In this document: one piece after another, positions 8,425-14,616 of the stretch
Layout: every line of letters starts with the position of its first letter
Position numbering within the stretch: position 1 is the stretch's first letter
From: a virus
IMG/VR virus record: IMGVR_UViG_3300035170_000019
Coordinates: 1-46,065 of that record
Direction: 5' to 3' (one strand)
Length of the DNA stretch: 46,065 nucleotides
Made by a program: the position numbers and the translations under genes
Notes under the pieces: model-generated
What the model saw: only the letters and a program-made list of their open reading frames with translations
Told to the model about the DNA's origin: nothing
The model's database searches: none

Positions 8425-8454
8425 AGGGTACCTCGAACGGGTGTTCGACGTCAG
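8425..8454 (-). promoter_or_regulatory. Late promoter with LexA-like box in its spacer
   Basis: On the minus strand, CTGACG (8454-8449) and TACCCT (8430-8425) are spaced by 18 bp, a plausible housekeeping-sigma promoter. The whole spacer is filled by the perfect palindrome TCGAACACCCGTTCGA (8448-8433), an exact match to the actinobacterial SOS box. A repressor bound here would block polymerase directly. The -35 also overlaps the stop codon of the upstream 67-residue gene. Confidence 0.6.
8433..8448. promoter_or_regulatory. LexA-like (SOS) box 3, perfect
   Basis: TCGAACGGGTGTTCGA is a perfect inverted repeat with a 4-bp centre that fits TCGAAC-N4-GTTCGA. It lies between the putative -35 and -10 of the late promoter, 44 bp from the first late gene start. 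Confidence 0.65.
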
Positions 8455-8654
8455 CGGGCGTTTTGCTTCGCCCATGCAGGCGGCAGCTGCTGGTCGCAGT
8501 CGGGGCACAGCGCGGCCACGGTCTCGCCGTCGAGTGTGTCCACGGGTACGGCGTTGGCGTGTGCAGCGGGGCATCGCATGGCGCTGAAGTTCGCCGTGAG
8601 GTTGGCGGATGCCTGGGCAGCAGTAACGCCGCCGAACGGGGAACGCTCGCTCAC
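8451..8654 (-). CDS. Small Cys/His zinc-knuckle protein
   Basis: A 67-residue protein started at GTG 8654, which overlaps the previous stop as GTGA and has GGAGGAGG three bases upstream. The C-terminal half reads MRCPAAHANAVPVDTL then AALCPDCDQQLPP: a Cys, a His and a CPDC pair spaced like a small zinc ribbon. Proteins of this pattern are common and uncharacterised in Streptomyces phages and mobile elements. Last gene of a three-gene leftward operon behind the ribbon-helix-helix regulator. Confidence 0.7.
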   Translation of the reverse strand: MSERSPFGGVTAAQASANLTANFSAMRCPAAHANAVPVDTLDGETVAALCPDCDQQLPPAWAKQNAR

Positions 8655-8821
8655 GCCCCTCCTCCCATCCGCCGCGCGCAGGCTTCCGCAGTATCCTGCC
8701 GCTGGTGCCGTACCGAACAGCCTGCGTGGGTGTAGTAGCGGCTGGCGCTGCGTCGGGCGCGTGGCCGGAAGCTGACGCCAAACCACATGCCGCCGATGCG
8801 ACGGCCGATGGACAGCCTCAT
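8651..8821 (-). CDS. Small basic hypothetical protein
   Basis: A 56-residue reading frame (starts MRLSIGRRIGGMWFGVSFRP) linked by four-base overlaps to the genes on both sides, ATGA at its start and GTGA at its stop. This coupling is the main evidence that it is translated. It is very rich in Arg, with an N-terminal hydrophobic patch (GGMWFGVSF). I recognise no family. Confidence 0.6.
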   Translation of the reverse strand: MRLSIGRRIGGMWFGVSFRPRARRSASRYYTHAGCSVRHQRQDTAEACARRMGGGA

Positions 8822-9015
8822 GGCGTGGGCTCCTCCCCCTGGTCCTCCTGCGGGCGCTTCCGCTCGGCCTTGGCGTTGTAGCGCTTGAGCGCGTCCACGA
8901 TGACGCCGGTCAGGGTCCTGCCCTCAGCCTTGGCGTTGGCGAGTGCGGTCTCCCAAATCTCGTCTTCTACCCGAAGGTTCCGAACGGGCTTCTGTCCTGT
9001 TGCTGGTCGGGCCAT
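8818..9015 (-). CDS. Ribbon-helix-helix repressor
   Basis: A 65-residue protein with the strand-helix-helix pattern of Arc/MetJ-type repressors: NLRVEDEIWETALANAKAEG followed by RTLTGVIVDALKRYNAKAE. Basic flanks on both sides suit DNA contact. Its start is 18 bp from the first of three TGTACTTACA half-sites in the divergent region, so it very probably represses itself and the rightward island at 9139-10185. First gene of the leftward 9015-8451 operon. Confidence 0.78.
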   Translation of the reverse strand: MARPATGQKPVRNLRVEDEIWETALANAKAEGRTLTGVIVDALKRYNAKAERKRPQEDQGEEPTP

Positions 9016-9032
9016 GCAGCCAGTGTAGCGGA

Positions 9033-9112
9033 TGTACTTACAGATCGGTAAGGATCCGTTCGGCCGCCCCTCTTGTTTTTGTACTTACACCGGGTCTATA
9101 GTTGTAAGTACA
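9033..9112. promoter_or_regulatory. Operator set of three TGTACTTACA half-sites with rightward promoter
   Basis: TGTACTTACA occurs at 9033-9042 and 9080-9089, and its inverse TGTAAGTACA at 9103-9112. The last two form an inverted repeat with a 13-bp centre. A rightward promoter TTGTTT (9073-9078) with TATAGT (9097-9102) overlaps it, the -10 lying in the spacer. The genes on either side are an RHH repressor (leftward) and a small-protein operon (rightward). Confidence 0.75.
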
Positions 9113-9138
9113 GAAACCAAGCAGGAAGAAGGCCCGAG

Positions 9139-9354
9139 ATGACCACCACCGCCCGCCAGGCCACCCGCCGGATCATCACCGACACCCAGGCCATCACCGC
9201 GCTGGTCCTCCTCGGCCTCGAATTCGACACCTGCGAGATCTGCGAGCAGCCCGCCGCCGAGCTGTACGCCCGCATCGACAACCGCGACGGCGCCGAGGTC
9301 GGGTGCTGCGAGTGGTGCGCCGACACCGCCGACGTCAGCTACATCGCCGACTGA
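9139..9354 (+). CDS. Small four-Cys protein
   Basis: A 71-residue protein started at ATG 9139 (MTTTARQATR) with GGAAGAAGG upstream; the frame is open further upstream but runs through the operator. It has two Cys pairs, CEIC (with CEQPAAELY) and CCEWC, spaced like a zinc-binding fold. It is first in the rightward island controlled by the TGTACTTACA operator. Function unknown. Confidence 0.7.
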   Translation: MTTTARQATRRIITDTQAITALVLLGLEFDTCEICEQPAAELYARIDNRDGAEVGCCEWCADTADVSYIAD

Positions 9355-9384
9355 CCACCCGCCACAAGCCCGAAGGGAACCATC

Positions 9385-9975
9385 ATGACCCGCATGCTGG
9401 ACACCGCAGCCGCCGCCCGGCTCGCCAACGCCACCACCGCCACCATCCGCAACTGGTGCCGCCAAGGGCGCGTCGCCGCCGTAAAGACCGGCCGCCGCTG
9501 GACAGTTGAGCTGTCCTCGCTGCTGCACCGCCTGAACGGTGAGCTGCCGCGTCTGGCCGGCTGGCTGCGGACCGGCGAGTGGACGCCGGTGCGCTCCGGC
9601 CGCGCCCTGCGCCGCTACGAGGCCCGTCACGCCGCCCGTACCGGTCGTCACCGTGCCGCGAGCCACTACGAGCGCGCGCTGATGCTGGAGGCCAACGCGG
9701 GCCGCACAACGGCGCTCGGATATCTGCGGGCGATCGGCTTTCCTGAGGCTGAGCGGTACGCATCGGCTTACGGCCGTGAGGTCGCAAAGCAGTACCGCAT
9801 CAATCACAAGGCCGAGCCATACAAGGGTTGTTTGGTGATTGTTCGTGGCCGTATGCAGCAGGTTTTCGGCTATGCCGATGTCGCGGATCTTTACACGGGT
9901 GCATACTCCTATGCACGTACTCGCGAGTTTCTGGCCAGCCAGCGCGCCGCATCGATGCACGCGCTCGCTGCGTGA
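9385..9975 (+). CDS. HTH_17/MerR-like DNA-binding protein (excisionase-like N-terminus)
   Basis: A 196-residue protein. Residues ~3-45 (LDTAAAARLANATTATIRNW then GRVAAVKTGRRWTVEL) form the winged helix-turn-helix seen in excisionase/BldC-type proteins. The remainder is basic and helical (ERALMLEANAGRTTALGYLR) with a C-terminal GYADVADLYTGAYSYARTRE segment of unknown fold. Most excisionases are under 100 residues, so this could be a regulator as easily as a directionality factor. It is second in the rightward operon and 15 kb from the integrase. Confidence 0.65.
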   Translation: MTRMLDTAAAARLANATTATIRNWCRQGRVAAVKTGRRWTVELSSLLHRLNGELPRLAGWLRTGEWTPVRSGRALRRYEARHAARTGRHRAASHYERALMLEANAGRTTALGYLRAIGFPEAERYASAYGREVAKQYRINHKAEPYKGCLVIVRGRMQQVFGYADVADLYTGAYSYARTREFLASQRAASMHALAA

Positions 9976-9990
9976 GTTGGGGGGGTTGAA

Positions 9991-10185
9991 ATGAACTGGG
10001 TTGTTCTCCGTGACCTGCTGATTGTCTCCGGCCTGACCTCGATGACCATCGGCTTTTGGCGACTGTTCCACGTGCACGGGCTGGGCAGGTTGCTGATGCG
10101 TCTGTCAGGGCGCGGCGCCCTGACACGGCAGCCGGGAGGGCCCACCCCGGATGGGTTCATGGCCCAACGCCCCTACCGGTACTGA
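9991..10185 (+). CDS. Small membrane-associated protein
   Basis: A 64-residue protein with a GGGGGGG ribosome-site-like run before ATG 9991. The first ~25 residues are hydrophobic (VVLRDLLIVSGLTSMTIGFW), enough for one membrane segment, and the rest is basic and Pro/Gly-rich. It ends just before a strong hairpin. Last gene of the rightward island; role unknown. Confidence 0.55.
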   Translation: MNWVVLRDLLIVSGLTSMTIGFWRLFHVHGLGRLLMRLSGRGALTRQPGGPTPDGFMAQRPYRY

Positions 10186-10186
10186 A

Positions 10187-10218
10187 CGAAGCCCCCGCCA
10201 GCAAGGGCGGGGGCTTCG
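10187..10218. terminator. Convergent terminator hairpin
   Basis: CGAAGCCCCCGCC (10187-10199) pairs perfectly with GGCGGGGGCTTCG (10206-10218) around a six-base loop. It sits exactly between the stop of the rightward island (10185) and the stop of the leftward early operon (10222), so it can stop transcription from both sides. No long T-run, as is usual in actinobacteria. Confidence 0.85.
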
Positions 10219-10221
10219 TCG

Positions 10222-10470
10222 TCAGTGCCCGTAGTAGCACCTGCTGTAGATGGCCGTGCACGGGCAGCGCATCAGTTCGCCGGCCGTCGGTGGGCTGTCT
10301 GTGGCCAGCTTCACGCCGAACGTGGCTTCGAGCCGTTCGGCGAGCCATTGGGCGTCCTCGGCGGTGGCGTCGCTGAGGTCGATCAGCGGGTCGGCGAGCA
10401 GTGCCGGCGGTGCCTCCTCGATCCGTACCGCGCCTGCCGCTTTCCTGCGCAGCCAGTCGGTGCCTCTCAC
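10222..10470 (-). CDS. Small hypothetical protein, last gene of early operon
   Basis: An 82-residue protein from GTG 10470, which overlaps the preceding stop as GTGA. It reads WLRRKAAGAVRIEEAPP, then a helical SDATAEDAQWLAERLEATFG region and a Cys-containing end (MRCPCTAIYSRCYYGH). The final C-C-C spacing might bind a metal. I recognise no family. It is the promoter-distal gene of the leftward early operon, stopped by the 10187-10218 hairpin. Confidence 0.6.
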   Translation of the reverse strand: MRGTDWLRRKAAGAVRIEEAPPALLADPLIDLSDATAEDAQWLAERLEATFGVKLATDSPPTAGELMRCPCTAIYSRCYYGH

Positions 10471-10763
10471 TCTCCGCTCCAGTGGTAGCGATACTCGTGC
10501 AGGTCGTCGTGGCCTAGCAGGAGTTCGCACGTGAAGTTGTAGTAGTAGTCGCCGGTGGCGTGGCCGCAGATCTCGGGCTCGGGCTCGGCTTCGCGAGTGA
10601 TCTGCTCGCGGATCAACGGGACGAGCGCGTAGATGATCGCTGCGATCCAGAACTTCGGCACGGCCACGTCTCGTCCGCGCAAGGCGGATCGGAGTTCGGC
10701 ATGTGCTGCTTGGATCCATTCACGCGGCACATCGTCGTGGCCCTTGATGTCGTCGAGTTTCAC
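10467..10763 (-). CDS. Hypothetical protein with possible membrane helix
   Basis: A 98-residue protein from GTG 10763 with GGAGGAGG directly upstream and overlap with the stop of the preceding gene. It contains a hydrophobic stretch (FWIAAIIYALVPLI) in its middle and a C-terminal segment with ICGHATGDYYYNFTCELLLG, whose Cys and His residues could bind a metal. No family recognised. Confidence 0.6.
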   Translation of the reverse strand: MKLDDIKGHDDVPREWIQAAHAELRSALRGRDVAVPKFWIAAIIYALVPLIREQITREAEPEPEICGHATGDYYYNFTCELLLGHDDLHEYRYHWSGE

Positions 10764-10930
10764 ATCGCCTCCTCCGTCCGTTCCTGCCGCTGGTCCCGCG
10801 CCGGTATCCCGAGGCTGGCGAAGATCCGCTCCACCGCCTCGACCATGCCGCGCACGACGGGTATCGCGTCGGGCAGCACGGTCACGCCGTCGTCGCGGAC
10901 GATCAGGACGCCTTCCATCTGCATGGTCAC
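10760..10930 (-). CDS. Small hypothetical protein
   Basis: A 56-residue frame from GTG 10930 (overlapping the previous stop, GTGA); ATG 10924 is an alternative. It has a beta-like start (MEGVLIVRDDGVTVLPDAIP) and a helix (VVRGMVEAVERIFASLG). Chained overlaps on both sides are the main support. No family recognised. Confidence 0.5.
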   Translation of the reverse strand: MTMQMEGVLIVRDDGVTVLPDAIPVVRGMVEAVERIFASLGIPARDQRQERTEEAM

Positions 10931-11145
10931 CGTCTCGGTCCCTTCTCGCCGTGCAGCGCGTACCACGCGCTCCGGCTCCAGGTGATGCTTGCGTACCAGG
11001 TGCTTGCGTTGCCTTCGCGCCGGCGACCGGCCGCCACGGCATCTTCCTTCTCGGTGAGGATCCGCAGGACCGCCATCCGCTCGGCCGTTCCAGCGCCGAA
11101 GTAGTAGTCCAGGATCATGCGCTGATGTTCCGCCAGCGTCGTCAC
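10927..11145 (-). CDS. Small hypothetical protein
   Basis: A 72-residue protein from GTG 11145, which overlaps the stop of the 38-residue gene upstream. The N-terminal half is helical (TTLAEHQRMILDYYFGAG, AERMAVLRILTEKEDAVAAG); the C-terminal half has several Trp and Tyr (STWYASITWSRSAWYALHG). Unknown function. Confidence 0.55.
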   Translation of the reverse strand: MTTLAEHQRMILDYYFGAGTAERMAVLRILTEKEDAVAAGRRREGNASTWYASITWSRSAWYALHGEKGPRR

Positions 11146-11258
11146 CGCCCCACCCCTCCCCACAGTTCCCGCCGCTGTGTCCGCAGCTCGACGCCCGCCG
11201 CCGCCAGCACGACCGCGGTCAGGTTCAGGCTGAACCAGGCCTGGATTAGCTCACGCAT
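11142..11258 (-). CDS. 38-residue putative membrane microprotein
   Basis: A very short frame starting MRELIQAWFSLNLTAVVLAA and ending ELWGGVGR. It has one hydrophobic segment (AWFSLNLTAVVLAAAGV) long enough to span a membrane. It overlaps both neighbours (start inside the last codons of the upstream gene, GTGA at its stop), which is why I accept it despite its size. Confidence 0.5.
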   Translation of the reverse strand: MRELIQAWFSLNLTAVVLAAAGVELRTQRRELWGGVGR

Positions 11259-11523
11259 CGGGCGCCTCGCAGTGGTGCGCCGCGATCAACTGCATCACCT
11301 GGGCGACGTTGAGTTCGGGCCCGTCGTTCTTCCAGCTGTCGTAGATCTCGCGCTTGCACGGCGCGTGCCCGACGGAGAGCCAACGCTCACCCGAGTCGTC
11401 GCCGTCCGACCGGATCCAGTACTCGTCGAGGTTGCGGAACGGCACGAGCGCGTCCTCGACCGCCTTCTTCGCCGCCTCGACGTACTGCGGGCCGATCTCC
11501 AGGTGCAGTTTCGCCTCAGCCAT
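11251..11523 (-). CDS. Hypothetical protein of early operon
   Basis: A 90-residue acidic protein. It begins with MAEAKLHLEIGPQYVEAAKK, has a helical KKAVEDALVPFRNLDEYW segment and a C-terminal helix (NVAQVMQLIAAHHC). It overlaps the upstream gene by eight bases. Nothing in it points to a family. Confidence 0.65.
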   Translation of the reverse strand: MAEAKLHLEIGPQYVEAAKKAVEDALVPFRNLDEYWIRSDGDDSGERWLSVGHAPCKREIYDSWKNDGPELNVAQVMQLIAAHHCEAPDA

Positions 11524-12175
11524 GCTGTCCGTCCTCCGTCGTGTCGTTGTCGGTCCAGGTCCGTTCGCCGCGTCGGTGCGGGGGTTCGTGGTTGCGCAGT
11601 CGTCCGCAGTGCAGCGGTCCGTTCGGGTTGGGTGCCCAGCACCACGCGGAGGTGTCGCGCGAAGGTTCGGGCTCTGACAGCCCCGCTGTGCCCTTCCCGA
11701 ACTCCAGTTCGACTCCGGGTGCCTGACTGGCCCCGTCGTCCGTCTCCGTAGCGCTCAGGCCGTCCTGTGCGGCATCGGCGACCACACGCCAGCGCGTCGG
11801 GTACACCTGCCGCTCCTCCAGCCGGACGCCGGGCAGCCAATCAGCCCGGTGCGGAAGGTCGAACTCGGTCGGGGTGTAGACCCGGCCGCTGACACCGATA
11901 ATGCGCTGTTCAGTCTCCGGCTCCCCGAGCTCCGCCACCCGCGCCTCCGCCTTCTCGGCGCGTGCGGTCGCGGCGGCCAGCTGGTCGCCCTGCTTGCGCA
12001 GCTGGGCGGCGATCGCGCCGAGGTTCACCACGGCAGCGCCGATGACGATGAGCATGTCGCGGTCGAGATTTGCCCCGTCGAGAAGGCCGCCGAGCTTGTC
12101 GCCGAAGTGGTCGAGCTGGTCGGGGATCGAACGCTGCCGCAGCGGGACCCGGCCGTCGTCGTGGGTGTCGGGCAT
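11516..12175 (-). CDS. Hypothetical protein with coiled coil
   Basis: A 219-residue protein from ATG 12175, coupled as ATGA to the gene before it; upstream residues in the same frame are Arg-rich read-through. It holds a hydrophobic helix (DMLIVIGAAVVNLGAIAAQL) followed by a coiled-coil (QGDQLAAATARAEKAEARVA), then a mixed region with VYPTRWRVVADA, and a C-terminal part with CWAPNPNGPLHCGRL and NHEPPHRRG, a Cys/His arrangement often seen at the ends of Streptomyces phage early proteins. Function unknown. Confidence 0.65.
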   Translation of the reverse strand: MPDTHDDGRVPLRQRSIPDQLDHFGDKLGGLLDGANLDRDMLIVIGAAVVNLGAIAAQLRKQGDQLAAATARAEKAEARVAELGEPETEQRIIGVSGRVYTPTEFDLPHRADWLPGVRLEERQVYPTRWRVVADAAQDGLSATETDDGASQAPGVELEFGKGTAGLSEPEPSRDTSAWCWAPNPNGPLHCGRLRNHEPPHRRGERTWTDNDTTEDGQHG

Positions 12176-13080
12176 CAGGACTCCTCGGTCTCGGCGGCGT
12201 AGGTCCCGGCGCAGACTTCGCACTCGACGTCGATCGGGTTCCAGCCCCGCCGACCATCGGCGAGCCATTCCGGCGAGCCGCACGTGGGGCAGTGGGTGAG
12301 CGCGGAGGTTTCGGGGCTGCCAGCGCCGATCACCACTTCCGGCGCGGCGTCCAGCGCTGCGATGCGGTCGGCGAAGCGGGCGCGCAGCATCCGCAACGCG
12401 CTGTCGAGCTGTCGGTTTCGGGCGCTCACCACGGCCGCCACCGCCCGCGTGTCCGCCTCCCGCTCGCCCTCCAACTCCGCTACCCGCGCGGCGAGGGCGG
12501 TGCGCTCGGCCAGGAGCGCGGGCACGTCATCGGCGCTGGCGTGCGCAGAGCAGCAGGCGAACCCGATGTGCTCGTGCCGGGCCACGTAGTTGTCGTAGCG
12601 GGCCTGAACGGCCTCGCGCCTCACCGCCCCGTCCTGCTGCTGATCGGCGGTCACCACGTCGGCCGCGCTGGTCTTGCGGACGTGAATTTGCCCGGCTTGC
12701 TCGGCAGCTTCGTGCGAGTTGTGAAGATCGGAAGCGAAGTAGCCGCACGAGCAGTGGGACTGCCACCACTTGCCGATCATGGGGTGTTGCTGCACGACGG
12801 TAATCTCGTGGACGCCGTTGCCCGCGCCGGTCAGGTCGGTCACCACGTCGGCCGGCTGCTGCTCGTCCGGCCACTCCACGGTGACGACTGCCGTCCTGAT
12901 CGCCGAGCGAATCGCGGAGCACCAGGCGCCGTACTGGTGCTTCGTCAGGGCGTCGGGGCCGTGGTGCCCCATGACGTATGCGCCGATGTCGTCGGCGTTG
13001 CGGCCGCAGTCGAGGATGTGTTCCGTGGCGATCTCGCGGACGGTCTTCGGGTCGGGGGCGGTGGTCATCGGTTCAGACAT
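12175..13080 (-). CDS. Hypothetical protein with coiled coil and C-terminal zinc ribbon
   Basis: A 301-residue protein. Its N-terminus (DPKTVREIATEHILD, MGHHGPDALTKHQYGAW) looks globular. A middle CSCGYFASDLHNSHEAAEQ segment has Cys and His residues of a small zinc fold. A long coiled coil follows (ALLAERTALAARVAELEGER), and the C-terminus has CPTCGSPEW with CEVCAG, a four-Cys zinc ribbon. Such multi-part proteins are frequent in actinophage early operons and uncharacterised. Start supported by the first ATG after the 13155-13185 hairpin. Confidence 0.65.
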   Translation of the reverse strand: MSEPMTTAPDPKTVREIATEHILDCGRNADDIGAYVMGHHGPDALTKHQYGAWCSAIRSAIRTAVVTVEWPDEQQPADVVTDLTGAGNGVHEITVVQQHPMIGKWWQSHCSCGYFASDLHNSHEAAEQAGQIHVRKTSAADVVTADQQQDGAVRREAVQARYDNYVARHEHIGFACCSAHASADDVPALLAERTALAARVAELEGEREADTRAVAAVVSARNRQLDSALRMLRARFADRIAALDAAPEVVIGAGSPETSALTHCPTCGSPEWLADGRRGWNPIDVECEVCAGTYAAETEES

Positions 13081-13154
13081 TGGGCGGGGCTCCAGTTCTC
13101 GTGTCGGTCGGTCGTGTCGTGCGGGGTCAGGCGGTCTTGTGGTTGCCTCGGGAA

Positions 13155-13185
13155 GCCGGGCCCGGCATTGCGGGTCGGGCCCGGC
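13155..13185 (-). terminator. GC hairpin between helicase-like gene and downstream early genes
   Basis: GCCGGGCCCG (13155-13164) pairs perfectly with CGGGCCCGGC (13176-13185) over an 11-base loop. It lies eight bases past the stop of the DnaB-like gene (13193) and 75 bp before the next start (13080). It could be a partial terminator that lowers expression of the distal early genes. Confidence 0.5.
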
Positions 13186-13192
13186 GCTCGGG

Positions 13193-14038
13193 TCAGGACG
13201 TGAAGCCGACGATGCGGCTGTAGTGGGTCTGCGCGCACGCGGTCACGACGCCGGTCGGGCCGTTGCGGTGCTTGGCCACGGTGATGTCGATCTCGCCGGC
13301 GCGCGGGTCTTCACGCTCGACCGCGTCGGGCCGGTAGGTAAGCAGAACCAGATCGGCGGTGGCGGCGAACGGCCACAGGTCGCCGAAGTGGCCCATTATC
13401 GGGATGGCGCGTCCGTGACCACCGACCAGCGGGACGGTCACCACGATGGTGTTCTCATCGCTCAGCGCCGCGCGCTTCAGCCTGCGGGACTGTTCGTCGG
13501 CCCGCTCCAGCGCGCCCCCGGCCAGGTGCCCAATGTGCAGCAGATGGGCGCCGTCGATGATGGTGAACGGTGCGCCGACGCCATATCCCATGGCGTCTAG
13601 CACGCTCGGGTTATTGTCGATTTGCAGCGGCGCGGCCTTGAAGTCGCCCGCCGCCGCGCTGATGCGGTGCTGGTCGTTGTCGTCGACAGTGCCGGTGGCG
13701 ATGCGGACCACGGGCACGCCGGCCTGCGCGGCAAACAGTCGCTGCGTGATCTCCTCGGGGCTGGCGGTCAGGGTGGTGAGCGCGGTGGGGATCTCGTGGG
13801 CCACGGCGGCGTGCCGGGCGATGTCCAGCGCGAGCGTGGTCGAGCCGTGGCCGGAGTGTCCGGCGATGACGACGAGCTTGCCGGGGGTCAGGCCGTTGCC
13901 GGTGAGCTTGTTCAGGTCGTCGAGCGGGAACGGGATGTGCTTGGTGGCCTTGCCGGAGCCGATGCGGCCGAGGATCGGGTCGAGCAGTTCGGCTGCGGTG
14001 CGCGGGCTGTGGTCGGGCCAGCCGTTGGCGTCCTTCAC
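13193..14038 (-). CDS. DnaB-like helicase-domain ATPase with degenerate Walker A
   Basis: A 281-residue protein resembling only the C-terminal RecA-fold domain of replicative helicases; the DnaB N-terminal domain is absent. It begins PRTAAELLDPILGRIGSG and has the DnaB-type GLTPGKLVVIAG strand, a P-loop reading GHSGHGSTT where the usual Lys is Ser, a Walker B-like FTIIDGAHLL, and the typical KHRNGPTG motif near the end. GTG 14038 overlaps the previous stop and has GGAAGGAA upstream. Position after the initiator and the zinc-motif protein indicates a replication role as helicase or loader. Loss of the Lys makes normal ATP hydrolysis uncertain. Confidence 0.8.
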   Translation of the reverse strand: MKDANGWPDHSPRTAAELLDPILGRIGSGKATKHIPFPLDDLNKLTGNGLTPGKLVVIAGHSGHGSTTLALDIARHAAVAHEIPTALTTLTASPEEITQRLFAAQAGVPVVRIATGTVDDNDQHRISAAAGDFKAAPLQIDNNPSVLDAMGYGVGAPFTIIDGAHLLHIGHLAGGALERADEQSRRLKRAALSDENTIVVTVPLVGGHGRAIPIMGHFGDLWPFAATADLVLLTYRPDAVEREDPRAGEIDITVAKHRNGPTGVVTACAQTHYSRIVGFTS

Positions 14039-14616
14039 GGGGTGGTTCCTTCCGGGGTGGTGGTGGTTGCTTCGGCGCGGGCTGCGTCGATGCGGGTCGG
14101 GTGTATGAAGCCGGGCCTGCCGTTGGCGTTCTTGCCGACCTTGCACGGGCTTCGTGGAGCGGCTTTGCAGAACGGGCAGCGCACGTTCAGCGCGGATCGC
14201 ACCGCCTTGCGGCCTTCGGTGACGGCTTCGATCTCGGCGGGTACGAAAGCGGCGTTCGGGCCGGGCTCCAGGGCGAGGCCGATGCGGCGCGGGTCCGTCC
14301 GGCCGTCTCCGGCTGCGCGGTAGGTCGCGGCGATGCGGTCGAGGAACTGCCGGGCGTTCTCCTCGCCGATGGGCTCGTACACGATGTTCGCGGCGTCGAT
14401 GCGGCGGGCGCGTTCGGCCTTGACCAGACGGCGAATATGGGCGGGCTGGATCCATTCGGTGGATTCGCGGCGATGGGTGGCCAGCGCCTGTACGGCGTCC
14501 TCGATGCGGATGTCTGCGAGCAGGGTCCGCCAGTACTCCACTGCGGTGTCGTCGGTGGTGCGGTTGTCGCCGATGGCTATTGCGGTCAGCAGCATGTTTG
14601 CTTCCTGCCGGTTCAT
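14035..14616 (-). CDS. Replication-module protein with C-terminal CPFC...PC zinc motif
   Basis: A 193-residue protein from ATG 14616, overlapping the initiator stop (ATGA) and preceded by GGGAGG. The N-terminal half is helical (MNRQEANMLLTAIAIGDNR; VEYWRTLLADIRIEDAVQAL; WIQPAHIRRLVKAERARR) and resembles small helicase-loader-like proteins of actinophages. The C-terminus shows VRCPFCKAAPRSPCKVG followed by FIHPTRIDAAR, a zinc-finger pattern widespread in Streptomyces phages (CPxC-x-x-x-P-x-x-PC then HP-x-R). Loader function is inferred from its position between initiator and helicase genes. Confidence 0.72.
   Translation of the reverse strand: MNRQEANMLLTAIAIGDNRTTDDTAVEYWRTLLADIRIEDAVQALATHRRESTEWIQPAHIRRLVKAERARRIDAANIVYEPIGEENARQFLDRIAATYRAAGDGRTDPRRIGLALEPGPNAAFVPAEIEAVTEGRKAVRSALNVRCPFCKAAPRSPCKVGKNANGRPGFIHPTRIDAARAEATTTTPEGTTP

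Noticed and set aside
11516-12283. The longer version of the coiled-coil gene starting at 12283
   Set aside because: The added residues are Arg-rich read-through of the neighbouring gene; ATG 12175 with a four-base overlap fits the operon pattern.
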